From contig NZ_JAUOTO010000004.1 in NCBI RefSeq assembly GCF_030546645.1, positions 744,001-808,000 of the forward strand: 64,000 bases of DNA, in the 5' to 3' direction. The stretch comes from Flavitalea plasmicola (lineage in GTDB: Bacteria > Bacteroidota > Bacteroidia > Chitinophagales > Chitinophagaceae). How positions within the stretch are numbered: position 1 is the first letter of the stretch; every line of letters starts with the position of its first letter. The notes below the pieces were generated by a model, which did not search any database, was not told the DNA's origin, and saw nothing but the letters and a program-made list of their open reading frames with translations. Made by a program: the position numbers and the translations under genes. Shown piece by piece: positions 42,673 to 51,382 of the stretch.

Positions 42673-43164
42673 CTAATTCTTCATTTTCTTAAAAACACTG
42701 ACCGTTCCATCGGTCGCTACATTGAGGACATACTTTTTTTCTCCATTGATGACGGACACATAATAGCTCATTCCATTTTGCGCATGATCGAACTCGATAG
42801 CTTCTGTAATAGTGTAGCCATCGTACTCGTTGTTGATATTGCGAACATACGCAAGGGGTAGATCACTCACAGCTATGTTGCGGCTCGTGCCGATGAGATT
42901 GCCTTGTCTGTCGAAAAAGGCCTGCAGGTCAATATTGTTCCAGCTGAAACGGACCTGCGTGTACTCTTTTTTCACTTCATATACTACTTTGGTAGCATGC
43001 GGATACAGCTTCTTAAATGCGTCTGCGCCTTTAAAGTTCAATGCGTTGTTGTCGCCTGCAAAAGCTGAGCTTACAATGGTTATTACCATTAATACGATGA
43101 TTGATACCTTTTTGCCAACAGTAACAATTGTATTTTTAGGGTGTTGGTGAATCTGCGATTTCAT
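42673..43164 (-). CDS. secreted PepSY-like / beta-lactamase-inhibitor-like protein
   Basis: 163 residues from the ATG at 43164, with a signal peptide (hydrophobic core VSIIVLMVITIVSSAFA, cut before GDNN). The mature part has a first half of one or two PepSY/BLIP-like repeats (FKKLYPHATKVVYEVKKEYTQVRFSWNNIDLQAFFDRQGNLIG) and the second half repeats the theme (YVVSVINGEKKYVLNVATDGTVSVF). Such proteins are periplasmic and of unknown function. The frame extends upstream to 43230, but the AT-rich stretch there gives no reason to start earlier. It is monocistronic. Confidence 0.7.
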   Translation of the reverse strand: MKSQIHQHPKNTIVTVGKKVSIIVLMVITIVSSAFAGDNNALNFKGADAFKKLYPHATKVVYEVKKEYTQVRFSWNNIDLQAFFDRQGNLIGTSRNIAVSDLPLAYVRNINNEYDGYTITEAIEFDHAQNGMSYYVSVINGEKKYVLNVATDGTVSVFKKMKN

Positions 43165-43295
43165 GATATTTATTTTTTTAAGTTTGTTTGCCATTATTGG
43201 TTGCAGATACTTAGACCAACGTAATGCCAAACAGGTTACAGTAGTCTAACCGATTGATAGTTAGCTATATGACAATTTCGTAGAAAAGCGTGACT

Positions 43296-43333
43296 GTCCG
43301 GTATCGGACGTTCGGTTGTACGTTAGTGAACGT
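43296..43333. promoter_or_regulatory. inverted repeats in the dps upstream region
   Basis: Within the 142-bp gap upstream of dps, GTCCG and CGGAC pair around GTAT (43296-43309), and ACGTTC at 43308-43313 matches GAACGT at 43328-43333. They may be a regulator site, such as a peroxide or iron regulator, but no known consensus was recognised. Confidence 0.3.
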
Positions 43334-43372
43334 TTTCGATAAAAAAGCGTTACATTATTCAAAATAAAAGCG

Positions 43373-43846
43373 ATGAACACAAACATTGGAATTTCTCAGC
43401 AGAATTTACAGGCGGTGGCAGCAGAGCTGTCCAAATTATTGGCCGATGAATTTGTATTGTACACGAAGACCCGTAATGCGCATTGGAACGTAGAGGGACA
43501 CGATTTTCACACCATGCACGTTTTTTTCGAATCACAGTATAATGCGTTGGATGAGACGATGGATAGCGTCGCCGAACGTATCCGGCAGCTGGGACATTTC
43601 GCGCCGGCTACTTTGAAAAGTTTTCTTTCCCTGACGCATCTTACTGAGAAGTTAGGCGAGAAGAATGACAGCCTGGGATTCATCAAGGAATTGCTGATCG
43701 ACCACGAGAATATCATCATCAACCTCCGTGAGAATATCAACAGATTTGCCAATGAATACGGCGATCTGGGCACCAGTGATTTTATCACAGGTCTTATGGA
43801 GGAGCATGAGAAGATGGCCTGGATGCTACGCTCGCACGTGAAATAA
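43373..43846 (+). CDS. dps: Dps-family DNA-protecting ferritin
   Basis: 157-residue subunit of the dodecameric mini-ferritin that oxidises and stores iron with peroxide and shields DNA in stress. The inter-subunit ferroxidase residues are all visible: His in TRNAHWNVEGHDFH and Asp/Glu in QYNALDETMDSVAERIRQLG. The C-terminal helix (DFITGLMEEHEKMAWMLRSHV) is typical. There is no Lys-rich N-terminal DNA-binding tail, so DNA binding is not predicted from sequence. It is a single gene, with inverted repeats upstream and repeat copy B downstream. Confidence 0.95.
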   Translation: MNTNIGISQQNLQAVAAELSKLLADEFVLYTKTRNAHWNVEGHDFHTMHVFFESQYNALDETMDSVAERIRQLGHFAPATLKSFLSLTHLTEKLGEKNDSLGFIKELLIDHENIIINLRENINRFANEYGDLGTSDFITGLMEEHEKMAWMLRSHVK

Positions 43847-43847
43847 G

Positions 43848-43925
43848 CTGCAAGCCTCTAGCTGCAAGCTACAAGCCAGGACTTAATAAGACGTCCTTGT
43901 AGCTTGAAGCTTGTAGCTTGAGGCT
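43848..43925. repeat. dispersed inverted-repeat element, copy B
   Basis: Left arm CTGCAAGCTACAAGCC at 43860-43875 and right arm with TTGTAGCTTGAAGCTTGTAG near 43895-43915, separated by a short AT segment; together a hairpin of about 70 nt. It lies between the ends of two convergent genes (dps and PBP1A), where it may act as a terminator. It shares its core AAGCTACAAG with copy A at 28130-28275. Confidence 0.8.
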
Positions 43926-46347
43926 AGTTCTTCTTTCCCCCGAACAATCTTTTGAAGAAGCCTTCCTTTTTCTTTGGTGGCGGAGGTGTTTGATTTGCGT
44001 CCGTCACGGTGACCTTAATGGAGCCTTGCGGGCTATTCTTTTGGGTGGTGGTGGCTTCTTTCAGGATCTTCTGTTCTTCGGGAGACAATTTGGAGTCTGT
44101 AGGCACGGTAGGGGCACTGGTATCCAGGTATTGGTTGGCTTTACCGTTGCCTTCATTGGCTCCTTCCGCACCGGGGGGCGCGATCTTCTCGATGTTCATA
44201 TAGTCATACATCATTTCCTTGCGCATATTCTCCGGCTGGATGAATTTTGCATTCCGATCGAGGCCCAGGGTCTTGTCCGCGAGGACCTTTGCGAAAAAAT
44301 ATTCCCAGATCGGTCTGGCGGCCTGTGCTCCATAGCCCAGCCCGCTTTCCAGGTGAATGAACCGTGCGTCGCATCCTATCCATGCGCCGGCCATCAGCTG
44401 GGGGGTATAACCCATGAACCAGGCGTCGGAGTTGTCATTGGTCGTACCTGTCTTGCCGCCCATCTCAGTAATGTCAAGCCTGTTGCGCAATCCTGCTGCC
44501 GTGCCGAAATCAACGGGCCCCTGCATCATACGGGCCATGGTATAGGCGGTGCCCTGGCTGATGACCTCTTTGCGTTTGGTGTCGAATCGTTCCAGGACAT
44601 TGCCATTCTTATCTTCTATCCGGGAAATATAATAGGGTTTGGTGCTAAAGCCGCTGGCGGGGAACATGGTGTATCCCCACATCATCTCATACAGGGAAAG
44701 ATCGCAGGCGCCCAGCGCCATGGAGGGGTAGGGGTCGATCTTCGTGGGGATGCCTATTTGTTTTACATATTCGGCAAAGCGTTTGGGGCCCACCTGTTTC
44801 ATGATATAGGCGGCGACGCCATTAATGGACCAGGCCAGGCCGGAGGCCATGGTCATCGTCCCTCCTTCGTGCTTGTCAATGCGGGCGGGGACATAGCCAA
44901 AGCCGGGGAAATATTGCTGGCTCGTCTGACATTCCGTTTCGGGCGTAAAATTATAGTCTTCGATGGCCAGGCTGTAGAGGAAGGGCTTGATGGCGCTGCC
45001 TACCTGCCGTTTGGTATTGACATTTACGTGATCGTATTTATAGGTCTTGAAGTCGATGCCTCCCACCCAGGCTTTTACGGCGCCCGTGACAGGGTCCATC
45101 ACCATAAAGGCCGTCTGTAACATCTGCTGATGGTATTTGATGGAATCCATCGGCGTCATCACCGTATCTTTCTCTCTTTTGTTGTTCCAGGCGAATACCC
45201 GCATCGACACCGGCTGGAAGAAGGTCTTTCGGATATCTGCATCGCTGAGGCCTTCGTCTTCGAGGCTCCTCCAGCGTTCGCTATTGTGCATGGCCGCGTC
45301 CAGTATATTCTGATGCTCTTTCCAGATAAGGCCTTTTCGCAGGCTGGCCTGGGCGCTCAGCGCTTTTTGAAGGACGGGCAATTGTTTGGCCACCGCCTCA
45401 TCGGCATACAGCTGCATTCTCGGGTTGATGGTGGTGTAGATCCGAAGACCATCCTCATATAGATTGTAAGGCTCGCCTGTAGCTGGATTCTTATGCTCCT
45501 TACACCATCTTTTCATCTCATCCCGGAGGACGTCCCTGAAATAAGGCGCAAGCCCGTTGTTCTCATCCAGCTTCTTATAGTTGCTCATGTCAATGGGCAA
45601 GGCCTTGAATTTTGCTGCTTCTGCGGGTGTGACATAGTTATTTTTCACCATCTGGTTGATGACGGTATTGCGTCTGTCGTAAGAAGCTTTGATGTTCCGG
45701 CGTGGGTTATACAGGGTATTACCTTTCAGCATACCGATGAGCACCGCGGCCTCATCTACGGTGAGGCGGTCCGGCTCCTTATTAAAAAAGGTGCGGGATG
45801 CATTGCGGATCCCATAGACGTTGTCTCCGAAAGGGACTTCGTTCAGGTAGAGGGCAAGGATCTCCTGCTTAGTGAAATTGCGTTCCAGCTTTATGGCGAT
45901 GATCCATTCTTTCAGCTTTTCGATGCCGCGGCGGACGAAGTTTTTGGAGCCCTGTTCCAGCAGGTTTTTAGCCAGTTGCTGGGTGATAGTGCTACCACCT
46001 CCGTCCCTGCCCATCTTCACTACAGCACGCATGACGGAAAAACCATCTATCCCGGAATGATCGTAAAACCTTTCGTCTTCCGTGGCCACCAGGGCATTGA
46101 GCACGTTGGGGCTGATGTCCCTGTATTCCACGTTGCTGCGATTGCCTTTATCCTTATAGTATTTGCCCATGGCCGTGCCATCCTCCGCAAAGACTTCGGT
46201 AGCCAGGGTGATGGAGGGGTTTTCCAGTTCCTTCAGGGAAGGGAGGGAGCCGAATACTCCCAGGTTGATGAGGACCAGGAAAAGGATGAAAGCGGCCAGT
46301 CCATAGAAAAAGACTTTCCAGAAAATGCGAACCAGTTTAGACGACAT
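43924..46347 (-). CDS. class A penicillin-binding protein (PBP1A-like)
   Basis: Bifunctional wall synthase, 807 residues, anchored by one helix (about 10-32). The transglycosylase domain has VATEDERFYDHSGIDGFS (catalytic Glu90), GGSTITQQLAKNLL and RKNxxRRGIEKLKEWIIAIKLE-type motifs. The transpeptidase domain carries the three penicillin-binding motifs: SxxK in RQVGSAIKPF (Ser451-Lys454), SxN in AWSING (Ser507-Asn509) and KTG in GGKTGTTND (Lys632). A Pro/Lys/Ala-rich cytosolic-looking C-tail ends the protein. The gene is read toward dps, is followed by repeat copy B, and the PorW gene lies 60 bp upstream. Confidence 0.95.
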   Translation of the reverse strand: MSSKLVRIFWKVFFYGLAAFILFLVLINLGVFGSLPSLKELENPSITLATEVFAEDGTAMGKYYKDKGNRSNVEYRDISPNVLNALVATEDERFYDHSGIDGFSVMRAVVKMGRDGGGSTITQQLAKNLLEQGSKNFVRRGIEKLKEWIIAIKLERNFTKQEILALYLNEVPFGDNVYGIRNASRTFFNKEPDRLTVDEAAVLIGMLKGNTLYNPRRNIKASYDRRNTVINQMVKNNYVTPAEAAKFKALPIDMSNYKKLDENNGLAPYFRDVLRDEMKRWCKEHKNPATGEPYNLYEDGLRIYTTINPRMQLYADEAVAKQLPVLQKALSAQASLRKGLIWKEHQNILDAAMHNSERWRSLEDEGLSDADIRKTFFQPVSMRVFAWNNKREKDTVMTPMDSIKYHQQMLQTAFMVMDPVTGAVKAWVGGIDFKTYKYDHVNVNTKRQVGSAIKPFLYSLAIEDYNFTPETECQTSQQYFPGFGYVPARIDKHEGGTMTMASGLAWSINGVAAYIMKQVGPKRFAEYVKQIGIPTKIDPYPSMALGACDLSLYEMMWGYTMFPASGFSTKPYYISRIEDKNGNVLERFDTKRKEVISQGTAYTMARMMQGPVDFGTAAGLRNRLDITEMGGKTGTTNDNSDAWFMGYTPQLMAGAWIGCDARFIHLESGLGYGAQAARPIWEYFFAKVLADKTLGLDRNAKFIQPENMRKEMMYDYMNIEKIAPPGAEGANEGNGKANQYLDTSAPTVPTDSKLSPEEQKILKEATTTQKNSPQGSIKVTVTDANQTPPPPKKKEGFFKRLFGGKKN

Positions 46348-46406
46348 ATAATGAGTAGTTGTAATTAATAGGTGCTACCATGCGTAATACACATTCCGTT
46401 CCAAAA

Positions 46407-49400
46407 TTAAAACTTATCCGGGTAAGCAGTGGAAAGGAACTTCCTGTATCCTGGCAGATCCTTGTTGGACAGCAGCAGCTCCAGATTGGTGGCCGAAATG
46501 ACCAGGAAGGTATATTTTCCCGCGGGCAGCCAGGGCACTACTTCCCTGGGAGCGGCGGCTTTGGCTTTTTGCAGATAATCCATTGCAGCGCCACTGTTCT
46601 CAAAGGTATTGACAACCACCAGCTTCACAGAATCATTTAAGGAAATGTTATTGATCGTAAGCGATTGGCCATAATAGTTCTCGAGATTGTACCGGGTGAA
46701 GGCATTCCGCGTTTCGGTGACATATACCGGGTCTACCTTATCCAGGGCGATGATCACCGCATGGGTCTTCTCCGGAGTGAAGGTAAAGGACGAGTTCTGG
46801 GACTTCACTTTAGCTGCTATGGCGGCGGAATCGGCTCTTAATCTTGCTACGGCGGCCCGGATGGAGTCAGACCTCTGGCGTAATTGCACCATTTGGAGAG
46901 AATCCTGTGCGGCTTTTGCTATCGCAGCCTGGACCGAGTCCATTTCTTTTTGCAGTTTGGCGAGCTGACCGGCGTCTGTTTTGGCTTTGTTCATTGCGGC
47001 CGTGTCTACCTTCAGCTTATCCAAGCCTCCGATGGTGGGCGTGGTGGGCTTTACCCCTCCGGGGTTTGCGCCCGGCGCATGAATATTGGCCTTTGCCATC
47101 GTGGAAGTATCTTCTTTCACCAGCAGGCGGCTGTCATCGCGTACCAGCCTTGGGCCTACGGGCGCGGTGACTTTTCCTGGCATCAGCACTGCTGTGGCGA
47201 CGGTGTCCTCATCGGAAGCCCGTTTGACCTCCAGCTTGGTGAGATAGTCTTCTATCTCACGGCGTCGCCTCAGCACATCTATCAGGGTAGTGGCCTTGGC
47301 TGCCATGGGCGTTTTGGGATATTTCATGGGGATATTACCCAGGATAGCGATGGCCCGTTGGTCTTCGCGGTTGCGGATATGATATACTGCTTCGATGTAC
47401 AGCAGCTGGGGCGTCCAGTATTTGTCGCCATAGAGGCTGTCGGCCCTTTTTTTGGCCGCCAGGGCTTCTTCGAACCTTCCTTCAATGAAAGCGTTGTAGA
47501 TCCTTTCATATTGACGGGTGGCGCTGACCTTGAGGCTGCCTTCGGCCTGAACGGTCGAGTCAGGGTTGGAAGCCATGGCGGCGGCGCGGCCCTTTGGAAA
47601 ATCTTTTCTCAGCAAGGCCAGGACCCTGTTCGCATTTGCCATGTCACCCAGTTTCTTATAGCAAAAGTAGAGGTTCAGCAGTGTCTCTTCCCGGAGCATC
47701 GTGGAAGGAAATCTTTGCAGCAGGCTGTCATCCGCAGTGATGGCGGAAGGATAGTCGCTTATGCCATCCTGATAGGTCTTACCCAGGTTGTACATGGCTC
47801 TTTCGACGGAATCGTTCAGCTTTTTCATTTTTTCCGGGGTCAGCGGAAGGTTGTCCATAAGGGACTTGAAGCTCAGGGGTGTGACGGCGGCCCCGGCGGC
47901 TTTGGCATCCAGGTCCCCCAGGCCGGGAGCGTTCCTTTCACCCGGACGGCCAGGCTGCATGTTCTTAGCAAGAGAGGACAACTGCCAGTTGTCGACGTTG
48001 GGCCGGTTGCCCCACTTTGTTTTAAAATCGTTGTATCCTTTCGATTTGAGCGAATTATTGTTAAAATACCAGTCTGCATTGCCTGAGCCAGTGCTGAACA
48101 GGTCGGGAACCACGGCATTATTATTCAGCGGACCGTTGCGATTGGAAGTGCTGTCCCCTTCATCCCGCAAACCCTGGCGTTTACGAAGTGTCTTTACCAG
48201 CTTCTTAATATAGGCGTCCCGCTGATCGGGAGGGAGAGCGGCGATGCGCTGAAGGCTATCTTGTCTTTCGATGACCTGCAGCTGCGTTACGATAATGGCC
48301 AGGGCTGCTTTGCGGTCCGGGAGCCAGCTTAAATCCCCCAGGGGCAGCGGGTCATTAATATTGAGACTGTCATAATAGTTCTTGGCGTCTTTGTACTGCT
48401 TCTCGTCGAAAGAAAGGTTGGCCAGGAGCAGAAAAGCCCTGTTGCGTTGCGTACCCACCATTCCGGAGGCGGCTTTTGTACACAGCAGGAGGAAGGCTTT
48501 GGCACCGGGCTTGTTATTTCTTTCCAGCTCCATCTGAGCTGCCATGTAATAGATGATATCCCGATAGGACTCATAGCGGTCCTTATGGGCCATCTTCACC
48601 AGTGCGTTGATATTTTGCTGGATGAAATCTTCTCCGCCTTCCTTGTTCTGACGAATAGCATTCAGGCGGGCATAGATCTCCAGGACGGGATTATAGGTAT
48701 GGCGGATCGTTCGCTCATAAAAGGTCCTGGCCTCATAGCTGCGTTGAACCTTTTCATAGAGTTGGGCGATCAGGTATTCCCAGCGGGCTTTTTCTTCATG
48801 ATTTTCTGCCACCGGCAGTGCTTTTTCCAGGTAGAAGGCGGCGCTGTCATAGATGGACTGACGATAAAAGGAGAATGCCTGCATTTCCGCAAGGCCGGGC
48901 GCCAGGCGGGGAGGGAATTTCGGGTCGTGCTTCAGTACCTCGATGAGGCTGGTGGCTTCGGCGTACTGGTCCTTTGCCAGGTAGGTCCTGATCTTCCAAA
49001 GAAGTCCTTCATTGCGGCTGGGGGGCAGGGAGAATGTCTTTTGCAGGACATTCCTTTTCTCTACCGTGGAAACGATATTGGCATTGCCACCTTCGTCCGC
49101 ATTGGCATTGCTGCCGATGGGCTTGTCGTACCCATCATCTTCCTTTGGGGCAAAGGCAAAATTCAGGAACTGGAAAGTGATATAGGCGGAATCGAAATCC
49201 TTTTTCAGGTAGTAGGCCTCGCCTATCAGGAAATAAAGGTTGTCTACCCAGTCGCTGCGGGTGTCATGAATGAGGATCCCGGCCGTACATTTATAGATGA
49301 CGGAATCCAGTTCTCTTTTCTGCGCGGCGGTGGCATCCAGCGTATAATTGTAGAAGGGCAGGAGGCTGGTGTAGTCATCCCTGTTCTGTGATTTGGCCCG

Positions 49401-49661
49401 GGCAAGGACCATATTGAGCTTTTCGTTGGCGTTGAAGTAGTAATTGTAATGGGTGATCGTGTTCTGGAAGAAGCGGCGTACTTTTTTTATCTTTTTGGGG
49501 TTCTCTCCTGACTTTTCGGAGGCCAGGGTCCTGTTCTCGAATTTGGCTGGTTTTTTCAGGTCATAGGCTACTCCCTGCTGTCCGAGGGTGGACAACGTCA
49601 ACATGGAAAAAACAGCGAATAGCAGAATTTTACTATAAGTCACGAACCCAACGTTTATCAC
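46407..49661 (-). CDS. PorW/SprE-type TPR protein of the type IX secretion system
   Basis: 1084-residue exported protein with a signal peptide (about 1-27, SKILLFAVFSMLTLSTLG). It matches PorW/SprE of the type IX secretion system in its N-terminal block: NTITHYNYYFNANEKLN, LLPFYNYTLDATAAQKRELDSVIYKCTAGILIHDTRSDW, and the FLIGEAYYLKKDFDSAYITFQF TPR region with KPIGSNANADEGGNANIVST. About residues 260-800 are TPR-like helices, followed by low-complexity Ala/Asp-rich coils and a C-terminal domain (AVIIALDKVDPVYVTETRNAFTRYN, then YTFLVISATNLELLLSNKDLPGY) of the SprE tail. The role in protein secretion and gliding is known for the family. Start GTG at 49661; a second GTG is 18 bp inside. Confidence 0.9.
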   Translation of the reverse strand: MINVGFVTYSKILLFAVFSMLTLSTLGQQGVAYDLKKPAKFENRTLASEKSGENPKKIKKVRRFFQNTITHYNYYFNANEKLNMVLARAKSQNRDDYTSLLPFYNYTLDATAAQKRELDSVIYKCTAGILIHDTRSDWVDNLYFLIGEAYYLKKDFDSAYITFQFLNFAFAPKEDDGYDKPIGSNANADEGGNANIVSTVEKRNVLQKTFSLPPSRNEGLLWKIRTYLAKDQYAEATSLIEVLKHDPKFPPRLAPGLAEMQAFSFYRQSIYDSAAFYLEKALPVAENHEEKARWEYLIAQLYEKVQRSYEARTFYERTIRHTYNPVLEIYARLNAIRQNKEGGEDFIQQNINALVKMAHKDRYESYRDIIYYMAAQMELERNNKPGAKAFLLLCTKAASGMVGTQRNRAFLLLANLSFDEKQYKDAKNYYDSLNINDPLPLGDLSWLPDRKAALAIIVTQLQVIERQDSLQRIAALPPDQRDAYIKKLVKTLRKRQGLRDEGDSTSNRNGPLNNNAVVPDLFSTGSGNADWYFNNNSLKSKGYNDFKTKWGNRPNVDNWQLSSLAKNMQPGRPGERNAPGLGDLDAKAAGAAVTPLSFKSLMDNLPLTPEKMKKLNDSVERAMYNLGKTYQDGISDYPSAITADDSLLQRFPSTMLREETLLNLYFCYKKLGDMANANRVLALLRKDFPKGRAAAMASNPDSTVQAEGSLKVSATRQYERIYNAFIEGRFEEALAAKKRADSLYGDKYWTPQLLYIEAVYHIRNREDQRAIAILGNIPMKYPKTPMAAKATTLIDVLRRRREIEDYLTKLEVKRASDEDTVATAVLMPGKVTAPVGPRLVRDDSRLLVKEDTSTMAKANIHAPGANPGGVKPTTPTIGGLDKLKVDTAAMNKAKTDAGQLAKLQKEMDSVQAAIAKAAQDSLQMVQLRQRSDSIRAAVARLRADSAAIAAKVKSQNSSFTFTPEKTHAVIIALDKVDPVYVTETRNAFTRYNLENYYGQSLTINNISLNDSVKLVVVNTFENSGAAMDYLQKAKAAAPREVVPWLPAGKYTFLVISATNLELLLSNKDLPGYRKFLSTAYPDKF

Positions 49662-49838
49662 CGCAAGCTAAACTAAAATGTCTATAACTCTCCGGGTGGA
49701 AATTTATTGTATTCACCGCACAATCAATTGAAGGGAGATTCGTTAGGCGTGGGATAGTTTTTTTTCGGACCTGACGGTCCGGGTCTTATCAGACTCTAAT
49801 AATGGCCCTTCGGGCATTGGTCCTGTGGACCAATTTTG

Positions 49839-49846
49839 TATCTTTA
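49839..49846 (+). promoter_or_regulatory. promoter-like boxes before the bactofilin group
   Basis: TATCTTTA is one base off TAnnTTTG and lies 7 bp before the ATG at 49853. A TTG at 49817-49819 is 19 bp upstream, a plausible -33. The combination suggests a short-leader transcript. Confidence 0.4.
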
Positions 49847-49852
49847 GTCTCT

Positions 49853-50248
49853 ATGGCCAAATTCGACGCCAATTCGACCTTTAAGCGCCTTCAAAACCGC
49901 TACCGCCTGGTGGTCATGAATGATGACACATACGAGGAGGTAGTGACCTTTAAATTGTCCCGCCTGAGTGTTTATGTAGGTCTCTGCACGATTTTTGTGC
50001 TGCTGACGGGGCTGACGGTGGCGCTCATTGTTTTTACGCCGTTGAAGCTATATATTCCCGGATATGGAGATGTGAACAATACGAAGGACCTGCGCGAACT
50101 AAAAATACGTACTGATTCGTTAGAGCAGGAGGTTCGTTATAAGGAACAGTACCTGGAGAGCATCCGGAGTGTGTTGCAGGGAAATACCACAGTGAAGCTG
50201 GACACGACGACATTGAAGATACCGAAGCCGGAGAAGATCAACGATTGA
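49853..50248 (+). CDS. single-span membrane protein with coiled coil, M23-peptidase-like N-terminus only
   Basis: 131 residues from the ATG at 49853. A cytosolic head (FDANSTFKRLQNRYRLVVMNDDTYEEVVTFKLSRLSVY) precedes one membrane helix (about 42-66) and an extracytoplasmic coiled coil (LRELKIRTDSLEQEVRYKEQYLESI). The head plus helix plus coil look like the N-terminus of M23 (LytM) endopeptidases that act with bactofilins, but the peptidase domain itself is absent. The bactofilin gene follows after 40 bp. It may act as the membrane anchor of the bactofilin polymer. Comparison with M23 proteins is from memory, so the relation is uncertain. Confidence 0.6.
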   Translation: MAKFDANSTFKRLQNRYRLVVMNDDTYEEVVTFKLSRLSVYVGLCTIFVLLTGLTVALIVFTPLKLYIPGYGDVNNTKDLRELKIRTDSLEQEVRYKEQYLESIRSVLQGNTTVKLDTTTLKIPKPEKIND

Positions 50249-50288
50249 GAATATATATAAAATCTAATACTATCTAAAATCTGCTACT

Positions 50289-50735
50289 ATGTTCAATGGA
50301 AAATCCAAATCGGATGTCCTGGGGGATAATTCCTCTGCGGGCACCAGCACCAGCCTTATCGGGGCCGGAACTTCTATGAAGGGCGACATTACCAGCAACG
50401 GGGACCTGCGTATCGATGGAAGCCTGGTAGGTAATATCAACTGCTCTGCCAAGGTTGTGATCGGCGCCAATGGGGTCGTCCAGGGCGATATCAATGGTCA
50501 ACAGGCCGATATCATGGGTACGGTGACCGGCACTATCAAGGTCAAGGATCTCCTTCAGCTGAAGGGTGGCAGTACGGTCAGCGGGAACATACAAGCTGCC
50601 AAGCTGCAGATAGAGCCTACCGCCAATTTCAACGGGGAATGTCATATGGCGCCTCAACCGGCAGCAGCGGCTTCCAGCAAAACTGCTCCAGAGGTCAGTA
50701 AGGAACTAAAACATGCAACAATCGCCGCCGGCTGA
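50289..50735 (+). CDS. bactofilin (polymer-forming cytoskeletal protein)
   Basis: 148 residues with one right-handed beta-helix bactofilin domain (about 22-125): STSLIGAGTSMKGDITSNGDLRIDGSLVGNI, VVIGANGVVQGDINGQ, TGTIKVKDLLQLKGGSTVSGNIQAAKLQIEPTANFNGECHM. The unstructured N- and C-terminal tails are normal. Bactofilins polymerise without nucleotide and position wall enzymes; the preceding membrane/coiled-coil protein may be its partner. The last 23 bp overlap the AtpZ-like gene. Confidence 0.93.
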   Translation: MFNGKSKSDVLGDNSSAGTSTSLIGAGTSMKGDITSNGDLRIDGSLVGNINCSAKVVIGANGVVQGDINGQQADIMGTVTGTIKVKDLLQLKGGSTVSGNIQAAKLQIEPTANFNGECHMAPQPAAAASSKTAPEVSKELKHATIAAG

Positions 50736-50982
50736 TCCCGGGGATAAAGGAGCGCCGGATAAAGACCGGAAAATCAGCAATCGACAAGAGCTATTGCGTT
50801 ATGCCGGATTGTCATCGGAGGTATTTGCCTCCGTGGGGATTGCCATTTTTCTGGGAATAAAAGCCGATAAATGGTTCAAGCTTTCTTTTCCGGTGTTTTC
50901 CGTGTCGTTACCTTTGCTGGTAATAATAGCACTGATCGTACGATTGGTGAAAGAATCATCCCGGAAAAAAGATGGAAAATAA
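50713..50982 (+). CDS. AtpZ/AtpI-family small membrane protein
   Basis: 89 residues: a charged N-terminal tail (about 1-30), then two membrane helices (EVFASVGIAIFLGIKADKW and FSVSLPLLVIIALIVRL). This is the AtpZ/AtpI layout of the proteins usually encoded before the ATP synthase a-subunit gene. Here the membrane protein gene next to it is not atpB, and no ATP synthase gene is in the window. It overlaps bactofilin by 23 bp and the next gene by 11 bp, so the group is translated as a unit. The role in ATP synthase assembly is inferred from the family. Confidence 0.75.
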   Translation: MQQSPPADPGDKGAPDKDRKISNRQELLRYAGLSSEVFASVGIAIFLGIKADKWFKLSFPVFSVSLPLLVIIALIVRLVKESSRKKDGK

Positions 50983-51382
50983 TACACCCGCCAAGTCCTT
51001 CCGGCCCATCGTGGCCATTTTCGTCGTCGTTGCATTGCTGATCCTCATCACCCGATCGTGGCTGGCGGCCCAATGGAGCATGGACTTTGTGGTCGTGCTG
51101 GTGGGGAATGCGGTGCTCTTTTTGGCCACATGTTTTTCTTTTTACCTGTATTCCAAAGCTTTACGAAATAATAATACACAGTTATTCCTTCGTATGATGT
51201 ATTCCAGCCTGCTGGTAAAGATGGTATTTTGCCTGGCGGCTACCTTACTTTATCTTTTCGTCGCCGGAAAGGATTTCAACAAGGCCGGCATTATCGCCAG
51301 TCTTATCCTCTACGTCGTTTACACGTATGCAGAGGTAAAGGTTTTAATGCGTCTGAGTAAGAATCAACCGAAAAATGGCTAA
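50972..51382 (+). CDS. multi-pass membrane protein of unknown function
   Basis: 136 residues with four predicted helices: about 12-28, 38-60 (FVVVLVGNAVLFLATCFSFYLYS), 72-94 (MMYSSLLVKMVFCLAATLLYLFV) and 103-125. It has no named motif that I recognise. Four helices and the position after an AtpZ-like gene recall AtpI-type or ATP synthase subunit I-related proteins, but this is only positional. It overlaps its neighbours on both sides (11 bp and 8 bp). Confidence 0.6.
   Translation: MENNTPAKSFRPIVAIFVVVALLILITRSWLAAQWSMDFVVVLVGNAVLFLATCFSFYLYSKALRNNNTQLFLRMMYSSLLVKMVFCLAATLLYLFVAGKDFNKAGIIASLILYVVYTYAEVKVLMRLSKNQPKNG

Noticed and set aside
43918-45120. + strand open frame of 400 codons opposite PBP1A
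   Set aside because: Antisense to the transpeptidase domain of an evident PBP; no motif in the translation.
46884-49391. Two + strand frames of over 300 codons opposite the PorW gene
   Set aside because: Both are antisense to a well-matching TPR protein and have Gly/His/Phe-rich, unpatterned translations.
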